Positions 7,705-17,044 are shown, counted from the stretch's first letter. The stretch is 64,000 nt of DNA from Saprospiraceae bacterium (GCA_018057925.1 JAGPCT010000001.1:159469-223468); one strand, 5' to 3'. The notes: a model not told the origin generated them from the sequence alone. Translations and numbers: made by a program.

Positions 7705-9618
7705 TTGCACATCAAAAATCTATATTCAATATTTAAATTTATTCTGGCAACAGTGTACTGCTATATAAGTGCAGTGTCCGGCATTGCTCAACCGACACCA
7801 TTGCAACAATATTTAAAGCAATTGAATACCACAAAAAACGCCACTGAAAAGATCGAATTGTATTACAATATTGCCAATGAATATAATTTAGAAGGTAATG
7901 ACTCAATGGAATATATATATAATAATATTGCAATCGGATTAAGTAAAAAAAATAATAAACCTCTATTAGAGGCCAAAGGTTATTACTTTATCGCTGAGAA
8001 ATTTTATTTATTGAGTCAAAATGATTCGGCATATCATTATGCCCAGCTGTGCATCAAACACTATGACAACCAAAACCAAAAAAACAGATTTTATGTCGCT
8101 GCATTAAATATCATGGCCTCCACCTCATTAGACAATGCAGAAGGTGAAGAGGCTTTAGTACTTATAGAAAAACAACTTGAAATTGCCAAAGAAATAAAAG
8201 ATTCTTCCGGCATCTCTATGGCATATACGCTATTGGCAGCACTTTATGAGACGAATAACAGTAAGGAGGATGCATTAAAATATGCAATCAAAGCATTGGA
8301 TTTAGATAGAGCTATCCATAACAAAACAAATCTGGCACAGTCAATATTCAATGTAGCTTTAATGTATTTGGATTTACATAATACTCAATTAGCCTTACCT
8401 TTGTTAAAAGAAGGGCTTGCTTCAGCAACACGGGACTATCCATCCAAAAAGGATCAAAGCTTAGCTCATTTGTACCTTGGTAAGTGCTATCAACTATTAG
8501 GCAAGAAAGATTCTTCTACATTTTTTTTGAACTTAGCACGGAAATCAATTCCTTCATTGGATGACCCTGATTTGACCTATAGGCTTTATGAATCTCTTGC
8601 CCAAAACAGCTTAGAATCACATCAACCTGATTCTGCTTTGTTATTCATAAACAAAGCTATTTCTACATCCAGAACATTTGGGTTATTAGAGCACCTTTCA
8701 CAGGGATTAAAGCTCAAGTCCACTATATTGGCTGAATTAGGCAATTATAAAGAGGCATATATCCAACATATCGACTTTATTTCGCTGAACGACAGCTTAA
8801 GTAATTTAAAATTACAAAAGTCGTTGGCAGCATTGCGGGTAAAACACAACATAGTCCAAAAAGATGAAAAGATAGCTCGTCAAAAGCTTATATCCACCTA
8901 TTTAATAGTAGGATCGTTCATTTTATTGGTATTGCTCATAATTATTTTTATCCAGTTTGTCAGGCAAAAAAGAACGAGTAATATAATTCGTCATCAAGCC
9001 TTGGACATGAATATACTTATGAAAGAATTACACCATAGGGTAAAAAATAATTTACAAATAATATCAAGCCTGATGAGTCTTCAATCTTTCCGAATTAAAG
9101 ACCCTAAAGCCTCTCAAGCTATCCGTGATAGTCAACAAAGAATAGAGGCGATGAGCCTTATCCACCAAAAACTATACACTAATCAAAATATCACTGAGAT
9201 AAATATTAAAGAATTTATCACCGATTTGGTTGACAACTTAAAAAATACTTATTGTGACGATTATGTACACATCCAACTTAACTTAAAAGTGGAAAATGAA
9301 ACATTGAATGTAGATAAAGCAATTCCGCTTAGTTTAATTATCAATGAATTGGTGAGCAATGCATCAAAACACGCATTCAAAAAGAATACCAACCCTTTGC
9401 TCACAATCGATCTTACCTTGGCTAACAACATCATTGAATTAGTTGTTGCTGATAATGGCGAAGGTATCAATATTGAAGATTGGAATTCGAAGGAAGACTC
9501 TTTTGGGAAAGAGTTAATTAAAACTTTTGTCAAACAGCTCAAAGGTTTTCTGCATGTTGAAGTCCTTAATGGCACCCAGTTTACCTTATATTTTCCAAAA
9601 GATATAACACATAAATGA
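7705..9618 (+). CDS. TPR-containing sensor histidine kinase (HisKA_2/HATPase type)
   Basis: The frame is open from a TTG at 7669, but a promoter box overlaps that codon. The TTG at 7705 gives 637 aa and starts a basic/hydrophobic leader ending near AVSGIAQ. A signal segment is followed by about 350 residues of tetratricopeptide-like helices (for example AYTLLAALYETNNSKEDALKYA). Next is a membrane helix, LIVGSFILLVLLIIIFIQFV, and then the kinase core. The phospho-acceptor is in ELHHRVKNNLQIISSLMSLQS, the HisKA_2 (LytS/HWE-like) signature. N box NELVSNASKHAF and G box VVADNGEG follow. It overlaps the LytTR regulator gene by 4 bp, which is its likely partner. The periplasmic TPR part probably senses a protein or wall signal. 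Confidence 0.88.
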   Translation: MHIKNLYSIFKFILATVYCYISAVSGIAQPTPLQQYLKQLNTTKNATEKIELYYNIANEYNLEGNDSMEYIYNNIAIGLSKKNNKPLLEAKGYYFIAEKFYLLSQNDSAYHYAQLCIKHYDNQNQKNRFYVAALNIMASTSLDNAEGEEALVLIEKQLEIAKEIKDSSGISMAYTLLAALYETNNSKEDALKYAIKALDLDRAIHNKTNLAQSIFNVALMYLDLHNTQLALPLLKEGLASATRDYPSKKDQSLAHLYLGKCYQLLGKKDSSTFFLNLARKSIPSLDDPDLTYRLYESLAQNSLESHQPDSALLFINKAISTSRTFGLLEHLSQGLKLKSTILAELGNYKEAYIQHIDFISLNDSLSNLKLQKSLAALRVKHNIVQKDEKIARQKLISTYLIVGSFILLVLLIIIFIQFVRQKRTSNIIRHQALDMNILMKELHHRVKNNLQIISSLMSLQSFRIKDPKASQAIRDSQQRIEAMSLIHQKLYTNQNITEINIKEFITDLVDNLKNTYCDDYVHIQLNLKVENETLNVDKAIPLSLIINELVSNASKHAFKKNTNPLLTIDLTLANNIIELVVADNGEGINIEDWNSKEDSFGKELIKTFVKQLKGFLHVEVLNGTQFTLYFPKDITHK

Positions 9619-10358
9619 AACAGGCAAAACGTATCCTTATCATAGAAGACGAACTATTAGTCGCGCTTGATTTAAAAGAGAGGCTTGTACAATCTGACTA
9701 TCATGTAGTTGCAATCACAGACAATTACGACGATGCTATTCTTGCATTCAAGGAATATTTACCAGATTTAACTTTGATTGATATCAGTATCAACGGTGAC
9801 AAAAATGGTGTAGATATTGCCAATGAAATTAACAATATCATGCCTAAACCCTTTATTTTTATTACGGCACATACTGATGTCTTGAATATCAATAAAGCAA
9901 AGAATACTTCACCTGCAGCTTATATTATCAAACCTTTCACTACCAAATCCTTATTAGTAGCTATTGAAATAGCATTACACAAGGTAGATCTTGGTGATCA
10001 CGAAGTATCCAATGACGTGTCACAAACCGATGATAATATTTTTGTAAAAGACAGTCATGTCTTTATCAAAGACGGCTATCGTTATCACAATGTCTTTATC
10101 AATGACATCCTTTACTTTACTGCAGAAGCAAATTATGTCAAAATAGTCACTGAAAAAAAATCATACTTAATTAGAAATTCACTCTCCAATACAATAGAAC
10201 GACTCCATAAGAAGTATTTTGTGAGAATACATCGTTCAAGTTGCGTCAATACGAATCAAATTGACTCTTTCACTGAAAGCGAAGTACTTGTAAAAGGAAA
10301 AATATTAGCTATAGGGCGCAACTACAAAGATGAATTAAAAAATTCATTCCAATCGTAG
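9615..10358 (+). CDS. LytTR-family response regulator
   Basis: The 247-aa protein has an N-terminal receiver domain. Acidic pocket residues are E11/D12, the phospho-acceptor is Asp56 in LTLIDISING, and the conserved Lys is in YIIKPF. The C-terminal LytTR DNA-binding domain starts near residue 150: INDILYFTAEANYVKIVTEKKSYLIRNSL in two parts, then FVRIHRSSCVNTNQID and AIGRNYKDEL. LytTR regulators bind DNA through beta strands and are usual partners of kinases with a HisKA_2 or His_kinase core. The ATGA overlap with the upstream kinase supports this pairing. Its target genes cannot be read from the window. Confidence 0.93.
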   Translation: MKQAKRILIIEDELLVALDLKERLVQSDYHVVAITDNYDDAILAFKEYLPDLTLIDISINGDKNGVDIANEINNIMPKPFIFITAHTDVLNINKAKNTSPAAYIIKPFTTKSLLVAIEIALHKVDLGDHEVSNDVSQTDDNIFVKDSHVFIKDGYRYHNVFINDILYFTAEANYVKIVTEKKSYLIRNSLSNTIERLHKKYFVRIHRSSCVNTNQIDSFTESEVLVKGKILAIGRNYKDELKNSFQS

Positions 10359-10400
10359 TTATTATAATTTTAAAATAGAAGGGATGGACAACTAAATATG

Positions 10401-10483
10401 TACCCGGAGCGGGACTTGAACCCGCACGACTTCGCAGTCACAGGATTTTAAGTCCTGCGTGTCTACCATTTCACCACCCGGGT
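10401..10483 (-). tRNA. tRNA-Leu (TAA)
   Basis: The minus strand folds with acceptor ACCCGGG/TCCGGGT. It has a class II long variable arm (TGACTGCGAAGTCG) and anticodon loop CTTAAAA, giving TAA. The T arm is GCGGG-TTCAAGT-CCCGC. The length is 83 nt, and CCA is not encoded. It lies 24 bp downstream of tRNA-Gly and shares its promoter. Confidence 0.95.
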
Positions 10484-10504
10484 AAGGTAAAAGTGTAAAA
10501 TAAG

Positions 10505-10580
<76 letters not shown>

Positions 10581-10610
10581 ATTTACACCCCTTTCTTTTA
10601 AGAAGCGACG

Positions 10611-10618
10611 CAAAGGTA
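10611..10618 (-). promoter_or_regulatory. -7 box of the tRNA-Gly/tRNA-Leu unit
   Basis: On the minus strand TACCTTTG (perfect TAnnTTTG) lies 31 nt upstream of the tRNA-Gly 5' end and just downstream of the prfB stop. I see no clear -33 TTG. Confidence 0.6.
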
Positions 10619-10666
10619 TATTTTAATTTCTAATTGAAAAATATTTTAGCACTTTTTTTTATTAAA

Positions 10667-11768
10667 TTATTCATTGTTCCCGGAATCCTTACTTCCATCC
10701 CACAATAAAAATTCTTTTAAAAAGCCCATTATATCACCATTCAGCACAGCATCCGTATTATTGTTTGTAAATCCTGTCCGATGATCCTTTACCCTTCTAT
10801 CATCCAAAACATAAGATCTAATCTGACTGCCCCATTCGTTTTTCATCTTCCCGGCTTCAATTGCATCTCGTTCTGCTTGTTGTTTCTGAAGCTCAAGTTC
10901 ATACAATCTCGACTTCAACAGTATCAATGCTTTTTCCCGATTTTGAATCTGACTCCTTTCCTGTTGACATTCAGCAGTCAACCCGGTAGGAAGGTGCCTG
11001 ACGCGTACTGCAGATTCAGTTCGGTTGACGTGCTGACCTCCTGCCCCACTTGCTCGGAACGTATCCCATTCGATATCAGCGGGATTAATACTGATCTCAA
11101 TTCGGTCATCAACCATAGGATGAACAAATACTGAGGCAAATGAAGTCATCCGCTTTCCTTGTGAGTTAAAAGGACTTACTCTTACAAGCCGGTGTACTCC
11201 ATTTTCACCCTTTAATAGACCAAATGCCAATTCTCCCGTTATCTCTAAGGTTATTGACTTAATTCCGGCAACATCGCCATCTGTTCGATTTAATTCTGAT
11301 ATCGAAAAGCCATTTTTTTCACAAAACATGATGTACATGCGCATCAACATAGACGCCCAATCACAGGCTTCTGTTCCCCCTGCACCCGCATTGATTTCCA
11401 ATATTGCGTTTAACTCGTCTTCTTGCTTGGTAATGGTAGATTTAAACTCCATTTCATCAATGACTTCTAAAGCCTTCTGATATACTTCATCAACCTCTTC
11501 TTCTGTCAAAGCATCTTCACGAGCCAATTCTAATGCAATAGATGCTTCATCCACAGCAAGTTCGCCATTTTTAAATTTAGCAACCCAAGATTGGTTTGAT
11601 TTTAGTTCTTTTAATGTCGCCTCAGCACGAACTGGATCATTCCAAAAGTCGTTAGCCAGAGACTCATTAGTCTTATCTTCTATTGTGTGTATCCGCTGAT
11701 CGACGTCAAAGATACCTCCTTAGAGAAGCCAACCTGTCCTGCAGGTCTTTAAGCTGTTCGATAGTCAT
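10667..11768 (-). CDS. prfB: Peptide chain release factor 2, with programmed +1 frameshift
   Basis: RF2 releases nascent chains at UGA and UAA. A 20-codon leader (MTIEQLKDLQDRLASLRRYL) starts at the ATG at 11768 and meets an in-frame TGA at 11708-11706. Slipping one base forward reads GAC and continues DVDQRIHTIEDK to the TAA at 10667. The body holds the RF2-type codon-recognition tripeptide SPF (in RVSPFNSQGKRM) and the catalytic GGQ (RASGAGGQHVNRTESAV). The total length, about 366 aa, is normal. It is the last gene of the nrnA-FKBP-FKBP-prfB series, 19 bp after an FKBP gene. A start at 11554 would be an artefact of ignoring the frameshift. Confidence 0.96.
11705..11720 (-). promoter_or_regulatory. 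RF2 autoregulatory +1 frameshift site
   Basis: The minus strand reads AGGAGG-TAT-CTT-TGA-C. The internal Shine-Dalgarno AGGAGG is 3 nt before the slippery CTT, and UGA is followed by C. This matches the known bacterial prfB site, where scarce RF2 slows reading of UGA and lets CUU slip to UUU, restoring RF2 synthesis. Confidence 0.95.
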
Positions 11769-11787
11769 ATCGTTTTATTTTTAAGTA

Positions 11788-12657
11788 TTAATTTAATATT
11801 TCAATATAAAAAAGCAAGTCAGTATCCGGTTCAAGCTTTTCAAATACACCTGTAGATCCATACGCCAATTTGGAAGGGATACAAGCAGACACTTTTGCTC
11901 CTCGACGTAAAAGAGAAACAGCCTCACCTAACCCTTCAATAATCCTTTGTGAGCCAACCACTAATTTAAATGGAACGCCCGTATCAAAAGTTCCATCAAA
12001 ATACTTACCTTCCTTCGTTTCAATAGCATAAAATAATATGCGAGCGACATCACCCTCTACAAATTTTTCCCCTTCTCCATCCTGATGTATTAATATGGTT
12101 AGTCCACTTTGAGTTTGAATGATTCTCTCAAACTGCTGATTCTTATACTTCTGCAAATCCTGCTGAATCAATGTAGCAACCTGACTTTCTCGTCTTTTGA
12201 CATTTTCTAAATCGCTTTGCTTTATAACTTCAACTACTTTTAAGCGATAATTCACTTCTTTCCAGCTCTTCATAACCTCAGGCAGGTCATCCACTTGCTC
12301 TACAGGTTCATATAGGATCAAACTATCGCCTGCATGCATCATGGTCAAGCCTTCAACTACAGCTGTACCTGACATATCCTCTGCTTTACCTGGGATGACT
12401 ATTTCAGGTCTTATAAAATGAAGTCTAGAATCTTCTATCAAAGAATCCTGATGCATTACCTGCATTTCAAAATAAACTAAATCTCCTTGATCAATAGTTG
12501 TGGTATCTCCAAGTGGGAATAATTTATAACGATAACCGCTTTTAGTGTAAGTAATTTCGGGCTTATAATCCTTTCTCTCCTTCTTGCTTTTTTTATGTTG
12601 AGCTAAAACAATGAAAGGCATACCTATAAGGCATAACAACCAAAATAATGTTTTCAT
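11788..12657 (-). CDS. FKBP-type peptidyl-prolyl isomerase, exported
   Basis: The ATG at 12657 is preferred over one ten codons upstream because it starts the signal peptide MKTLFWLLCLIGMPFIVLAQ. The 289-aa product has two FKBP-like halves. The C-terminal half (about 190-289) is the recognisable catalytic-type domain with GKYFDGTFDTGVPFKLVVGS, IIEGLGEAVSLLRRG and IPSKLAYGS. The N-terminal half (about 40-165) keeps the same order (GDLVYFEMQVM, VVEGLTMMHAGDSL) but is degenerate. The neighbouring gene at 12726 has the same layout, so the pair arose by tandem duplication. Members act as chaperone/isomerases in the periplasm. Confidence 0.88.
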   Translation of the reverse strand: MKTLFWLLCLIGMPFIVLAQHKKSKKERKDYKPEITYTKSGYRYKLFPLGDTTTIDQGDLVYFEMQVMHQDSLIEDSRLHFIRPEIVIPGKAEDMSGTAVVEGLTMMHAGDSLILYEPVEQVDDLPEVMKSWKEVNYRLKVVEVIKQSDLENVKRRESQVATLIQQDLQKYKNQQFERIIQTQSGLTILIHQDGEGEKFVEGDVARILFYAIETKEGKYFDGTFDTGVPFKLVVGSQRIIEGLGEAVSLLRRGAKVSACIPSKLAYGSTGVFEKLEPDTDLLFYIEILN

Positions 12658-12669
12658 ACGATAGCCCTT

Positions 12670-12705
12670 TAAAAAATCAGCCGTCACAATAATGCAACGG
12701 CTGAT
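12670..12705 (-). terminator. Rho-independent terminator between the two FKBP genes
   Basis: On the minus strand ATCAGCCGT and ACGGCTGAT form a 9-bp stem with a 12-nt loop, followed by TTTTTT. It sits between the upstream FKBP lipoprotein gene and the ATG (12657) of the next, so it may attenuate rather than end the operon. Confidence 0.75.
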
Positions 12706-12725
12706 AAAATATATTTTAAATAAAT

Positions 12726-13565
12726 TTATTTCTGAATGTCAATATAAAACGCAAGTTCAGAATTAGGAGCAATCATGCCCGGAATGCCTTGCTCTCCATA
12801 AGCCAATGCACTTGGAATAAACACAATTGCTTTAGTTCCTTTCTTGAAGAGCAATAACGCTTCTTCCCATCCCGGAATTACTTGACCCGCACCTACCGGA
12901 ACCTTAAATGTTGTTCCACGACCGAATGAACTATCAAATTTCTTTCCATCAGCGACAGTTGCACCATAATAATGAACCGGTACAGATTCACCTTTTTGAA
13001 CCATAGGACCACTTCCATCGCTAATAATTACATATTTAAGTCCGGTTGCAGTCGATTTCAAATCCTTGATAGTATTGGCTTTGTAATCAGCTATGTATTT
13101 AACCATCTCCTTTTCAACGGAAGGTTCAAGATCTTTTACAACTTGCTTATCCTTATCAGTCAACACGCTATGTACTTTGATACAATAAGTAATCTCTTTC
13201 CAATCCTTCATATTATCCGGCAGACCCTTAACTGTATCTATTCTTTCTTTAATAACAATGCTATCTCCACTTCTCATCAATCTCAATGCATCCACTACCG
13301 GATTTGGTGTAGTCACCAATGAATCAGCGGGCAAAACAAACTCCGGCTTAACCGGGCTCTTTCGAGAATCCTGCAAAACAGAATCTTTGTATTTAATCTC
13401 CATATCGAAATTAACCAAATCGTTGACCTGAATTAAGTCACCGCTACCCGTCTTAAATAATGTGTACGAATAACCGTTCTTGGTTACACTTTCTTTTGCA
13501 TCTTGCTTACATGATATCATACCGACAACAAAAGCAAACAGTATAAAAACTGAAAATTTTTTCAT
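12726..13565 (-). CDS. FKBP-type peptidyl-prolyl isomerase lipoprotein
   Basis: The 279-aa protein starts with a lipoprotein signal (MKKFSVFILFAFVVGMISCK, lipobox Cys at residue 19). It has a degenerate N-terminal FKBP-like half and a conserved C-terminal FKBP domain. The latter carries VPVHYYGATVADGKKFDSSF, VGAGQVIPGWEEALLLFKKG and FIPSALAYGEQGIPG, which include most of the aromatic and Asp residues of the isomerase pocket. It should act at the cell envelope as a folding helper. It lies 19 bp downstream of nrnA and is the paralogue of the next gene; a strong hairpin terminator separates the two. Confidence 0.9.
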   Translation of the reverse strand: MKKFSVFILFAFVVGMISCKQDAKESVTKNGYSYTLFKTGSGDLIQVNDLVNFDMEIKYKDSVLQDSRKSPVKPEFVLPADSLVTTPNPVVDALRLMRSGDSIVIKERIDTVKGLPDNMKDWKEITYCIKVHSVLTDKDKQVVKDLEPSVEKEMVKYIADYKANTIKDLKSTATGLKYVIISDGSGPMVQKGESVPVHYYGATVADGKKFDSSFGRGTTFKVPVGAGQVIPGWEEALLLFKKGTKAIVFIPSALAYGEQGIPGMIAPNSELAFYIDIQK

Positions 13566-13584
13566 AAAATGAATTTCAAATGAT

Positions 13585-14598
13585 TTAATATGATTTTAAT
13601 ATTTCTTCCTTATTTTTTTCAATAGCCTCTTCAAATAGAGCAATTGCATGTTTCAGACTACTATATATAGCACCGCCTGAAGCATTTCGATGTCCTCCTC
13701 CCTTATAATATTCTGAAGCCATCTGTTGTACCGAGAAATCTCCTTTTGAACGAAGTGATATCTTGACAATGTTAGGTTGTTCTGTTATAAATCCTGCAAC
13801 ATTAACCGTATCCAGTCTAAGTAAATAATTTACAATACCCTCTGTATCACCACGTTGGATATTAAAATCCAGATAGTCTTTTTTACTTAGGTAAATTAAT
13901 CCTGACTTCAGATCCGGATAAATAATCATTCTATTGGAGAGACAATGACCCAATAGTTTCAGCCATTTTTCTTGCTCGTGGTTATTTAATCTATCTTGAA
14001 CATACTTTATATCCCCACCTTGTGCAACTATTTCTGAGGTATGCAATAAAGTCATTGCGTTCAAGCTAAATTTGAAAGAACCTGTATCCGTGATAATACC
14101 AACCAACAAAGCATCTAAAGTATCAACATTCAGTGCACTCAACCAATCAGCCTCTTTAAAGACTTTATACATCAGTTCACACGTACTGCTTACTTCTTCC
14201 GGCTCGGAAATAGTTATGTGTGCAAAACTATCGGGATACAAATGATGATCTATTAATACGATTTTCGCTTTGGATGCAGCAATAGCTTCACCCATTTTAT
14301 CTACCCGATCTAACGAATTGTAATCCAAGCAAAACACCACATCCGCATTTTCAATAGCATTCAATACACCTTCTTTATCAATATCATAAATAAGAATATC
14401 TTCTGTGCCCTTTAAAAAGGAAAGAACTTCAGGAAATTCTGAAGGTAATGCTACTGTTACAGAATGAAATTTCTTTTCCAGAACATGCCGTAATGCAAGA
14501 GAAGATCCTACTGCATCGCCATCCGGATTCCTGTGTGATGTAATCACTACATTCTTCGGCTGGTTAAGAATTTGCAATAAATCTTTTACTTCCTGCAT
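13585..14598 (-). CDS. nrnA: DHH-family phosphoesterase (NrnA-like oligoribonuclease/pAp phosphatase)
   Basis: The 337-aa protein has the ordered metal-binding motifs of DHH/DHHA1 phosphoesterases. These are TSHRNPDGDAVGSSLAL (residues 20-36), CLDYNSLDRVDKMG, LIDHHLYPD (the DHH motif), and GIITDTGSFKFS. The C-terminal DHHA1 motif is GGGHRNASGG. NrnA enzymes degrade short RNA oligomers and dephosphorylate 3'-phosphoadenosine 5'-phosphate. The length is typical. It is divergent from ndk and is first in a run nrnA-FKBP-FKBP-prfB. The exact substrate preference is inferred from the family. Confidence 0.9.
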   Translation of the reverse strand: MQEVKDLLQILNQPKNVVITSHRNPDGDAVGSSLALRHVLEKKFHSVTVALPSEFPEVLSFLKGTEDILIYDIDKEGVLNAIENADVVFCLDYNSLDRVDKMGEAIAASKAKIVLIDHHLYPDSFAHITISEPEEVSSTCELMYKVFKEADWLSALNVDTLDALLVGIITDTGSFKFSLNAMTLLHTSEIVAQGGDIKYVQDRLNNHEQEKWLKLLGHCLSNRMIIYPDLKSGLIYLSKKDYLDFNIQRGDTEGIVNYLLRLDTVNVAGFITEQPNIVKISLRSKGDFSVQQMASEYYKGGGHRNASGGAIYSSLKHAIALFEEAIEKNKEEILKSY

Positions 14599-14806
14599 TT
14601 TGCTTTTGGTTAAAATTGTTATTCAACAAACTGTGTGACAAATAGTTGAAAACAACTTCTCTGCATTTCTTGAAAACAGCCGCAAAAGTCGCATTTTTTT
14701 CACTTATAAAAAAATAAATTTATATATAATCCCTTTTATCAGGTAATTTACAACCCAAATTGAAGAGCAATTGTAATTAAACCTCTCAATATTTTATTTT
14801 TTCAGT

Positions 14807-14814
14807 TAATTTTG
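14807..14814 (+). promoter_or_regulatory. -7 box of ndk
   Basis: TAATTTTG is a perfect TAnnTTTG box, with the start codon 25 nt downstream. Confidence 0.65.
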
Positions 14815-14839
14815 CGCCACAATACAAAAAAAGTAAAAA

Positions 14840-15259
14840 ATGGTAACTAACAGAACTTTTACAATGATTAAGCCGGATGCGGTTAAGAATGGTCATATTG
14901 GAGCTATTCTTGCACAAATTAACGCTGCTGGCTTTCGTATCGTTGCAATGAAATTGACACATCTTTCAAAAGAAAAAGCCGGAAAGTTTTATGAAATACA
15001 TAAAGAAAGGCCTTTTTATGGTGAATTAGTAGATTTTATGTCCTCCGGACCCATCGTAGCTGCTATCCTTGAAAAAGATAATGCAGTGGCAGATTTCCGT
15101 ACCCTAATTGGTGCGACTGACCCTTCAAAAGCGGATGCCGGAACAATCAGGGCACTCTACGCTCAAAGTGTGGGTGAAAATGCTGTCCATGGCTCTGATT
15201 CGGACGAGAATGCACTCATCGAAGGCTCTTTCCACTTTGCAGGAGTTGAAGAATTTTAG
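14840..15259 (+). CDS. ndk: Nucleoside diphosphate kinase
   Basis: NDK transfers the gamma-phosphate of ATP to nucleoside diphosphates through a phosphohistidine. The 139-aa protein is the normal size. It has [16 protein letters not shown] at the N-terminus, [22 protein letters not shown] in the middle (read as two blocks), and the active-site His in [12 protein letters not shown] (about residue 116). It has its own promoter box and a 3-bp gap to the downstream membrane EEP-fold gene, so the two are cotranscribed. Confidence 0.97.
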   Translation: MVTNRTFTMIKPDAVKNGHIGAILAQINAAGFRIVAMKLTHLSKEKAGKFYEIHKERPFYGELVDFMSSGPIVAAILEKDNAVADFRTLIGATDPSKADAGTIRALYAQSVGENAVHGSDSDENALIEGSFHFAGVEEF

Positions 15260-15262
15260 AAT

Positions 15263-16246
15263 ATGTTGATTAAAAGGCTTGAACGTTTACTTCAATTAAA
15301 GATTGTTGAAAACACAGTGCTTTTTTTTCTACTTTTAGGGGTAACTATAACCATATTTACCCCTAATATTTCAATTTTTAAAACAGGTGCAGAATTAGCT
15401 AATCAATCCATGTTGGCATACCTTGGATTAAGCTTATTTTTTCTCGTTTTCAACCAAAAAAGGTTGATGGTTGTTGCGATGATCTGTACATGTATATTTG
15501 CTTTTTACCTAAAAGAAACAACAGATTCCCGAATCCGTTATTCTTCACCCAACCAAGAGGAAAAATTAAGAATATCATTGATAAATCTGACTTCTTTTGA
15601 TTCTCCCCCAAACAAAGTTTTGAAAGAAATATCAGACAAAGATTTTGATTTTATTATTTTTCAAGAATATACACCTAACTGGAAAGGCATCATCTCTAAG
15701 CTCATTGGCATTAAGTATCGTTATCAAGTCGCTATTCCAAGAATTGATTTTTATGGAATTAAAGTATTCTCTAAATACCCAATTAATAAAGTCGATACCT
15801 TTTTTGTCCAAAATGCCTTGCTTTTGAAAACGCAAATTCAAAAAAATCATCGCAATTTTGACATTGTTACTACATATCTTGCACCATCTATAGACTCAGC
15901 CTCTTCAGCATCCGCTCAAGAACAATTAAATCTGTTAAGCAAGTTTTCCTCAACCGATTCCATCCCTTTAATAGTTGCAGGAATATTCAATTTAGTACCT
16001 TGGTGCAGTGAAATTCAAAATTTTAAAAAAGAAGCTAATCTGATTGAAGCAAGGAGAGGTTATCTGCCGACAATGCACAAAAACACGGACGGTATTTTCG
16101 CAAAACCTGTCACACATTTCTTTTATAATGACCGATTGGAATGTAATAATTTCAAAATATCTTCCTTTCAGAATGATGAAATAGGCATAGAAGCAAAATT
16201 TCAGATTAAATCCGATAAAGTTCCCGAAGTAATACCTTTTCAATAA
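15263..16246 (+). CDS. Membrane protein with degenerate endonuclease/exonuclease/phosphatase (EEP) fold
   Basis: The 327-aa protein has three N-terminal membrane helices (FFLLLGVTITIFTP, MLAYLGLSLFFLVF and VVAMICTCIFAFYL). From about residue 100 an EEP-like domain follows. FDFIIFQEYTPNW keeps the family's QE, and GIKVFSKYPI matches the fold. Other catalytic landmarks are changed: GDFN reads GIFN (VAGIFNLVPW), THL reads TYL, and the terminal SDH reads NDE. It therefore probably lacks phosphoesterase activity, or works differently. It lies 3 bp after ndk. The family assignment is from pattern and the loss of activity is inference. Confidence 0.7.
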   Translation: MLIKRLERLLQLKIVENTVLFFLLLGVTITIFTPNISIFKTGAELANQSMLAYLGLSLFFLVFNQKRLMVVAMICTCIFAFYLKETTDSRIRYSSPNQEEKLRISLINLTSFDSPPNKVLKEISDKDFDFIIFQEYTPNWKGIISKLIGIKYRYQVAIPRIDFYGIKVFSKYPINKVDTFFVQNALLLKTQIQKNHRNFDIVTTYLAPSIDSASSASAQEQLNLLSKFSSTDSIPLIVAGIFNLVPWCSEIQNFKKEANLIEARRGYLPTMHKNTDGIFAKPVTHFFYNDRLECNNFKISSFQNDEIGIEAKFQIKSDKVPEVIPFQ

Positions 16247-16315
16247 AAGAATCTAATTTTATTTTTATTTAAGCATTAAAATTGTACATATTTGCAGAAA
16301 AATCAAAATCTACAA

Positions 16316-17044
16316 ATGATAATTTTATATTTTTTTCTTGCACATTGGTTTTTATCGCTTTTTGCTCAGACCTTCTTCCTGCACCGCTATTCGAGCCATA
16401 AAATGTTTAAATTATCCCCTTTCACAGAAAAATTCTTCTATTTTTTAACCTTTCTGACTCAAGGCTCATCCTTTTTAAATCCGAGAGCCTATGCTATTAT
16501 GCATCGCATGCATCATGCTTATAGCGATACCGAAAAGGATCCACATTCACCCCATTTCTTTAAAGATGTTTTTTCAATGATGTGGAAAACAAAAGAAATA
16601 TATAACGACTTTGTCAAAAGGTTAAAAGAACCGGAGCCTGAATTTAAAGGCAATTATCCTGTTTGGCCATGGTTGGATAAAATCGGCGATAGCTGGATTA
16701 CAAGAATTGCTTTTGGTATTGGATATACTGCTTTTTATATTGCCTTTGCTCCCAATTATTGGTTCTTCCTCTTGCTCCCAATCCATTATTTAATGGGTCC
16801 TATACAAGGAGCATTAGTCAATTGGTGTGGACACAAATACGGTTACAGTAACTTTGACAATGGCGACCATTCCAAAAACACAACACCATGGGGCTTTCTT
16901 ATGCTGGGTGAATTATTCCAAAACAATCATCATAAATATCCCAATAGCCCTAAATTCGCCAAAAAATGGTTTGAAATCGATCCTACTTTTTATATCATGA
17001 GATTAATGGATAGCTTAAAAATTATTCAACTTAGAAAGAAATAG
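16316..17044 (+). CDS. Acyl-CoA desaturase (membrane fatty acid desaturase)
   Basis: The ATG at 16316 (242 aa) is favoured over an in-frame TTG at 16292, which lies inside a TATTTGCAG promoter-like sequence. The three histidine clusters of the stearoyl-CoA desaturase type are present: HRYSSH (about residues 23-28), HRMHHAYSD (about 62-70) and NNHHKYPNS (about 205-213). Two pairs of membrane helices separate them. These clusters bind the di-iron centre that inserts a cis double bond, usually delta-9, in membrane acyl chains. The distal motif has N-N-H-H where HxxHH is common. It stands alone, with a candidate small RNA or terminator region downstream. Confidence 0.88.
   Translation: MIILYFFLAHWFLSLFAQTFFLHRYSSHKMFKLSPFTEKFFYFLTFLTQGSSFLNPRAYAIMHRMHHAYSDTEKDPHSPHFFKDVFSMMWKTKEIYNDFVKRLKEPEPEFKGNYPVWPWLDKIGDSWITRIAFGIGYTAFYIAFAPNYWFFLLLPIHYLMGPIQGALVNWCGHKYGYSNFDNGDHSKNTTPWGFLMLGELFQNNHHKYPNSPKFAKKWFEIDPTFYIMRLMDSLKIIQLRKK

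Noticed and set aside
11554..11768. prfB as a truncated pseudogene because of an in-frame TGA
   Set aside because: The TGA is part of a canonical programmed frameshift site.
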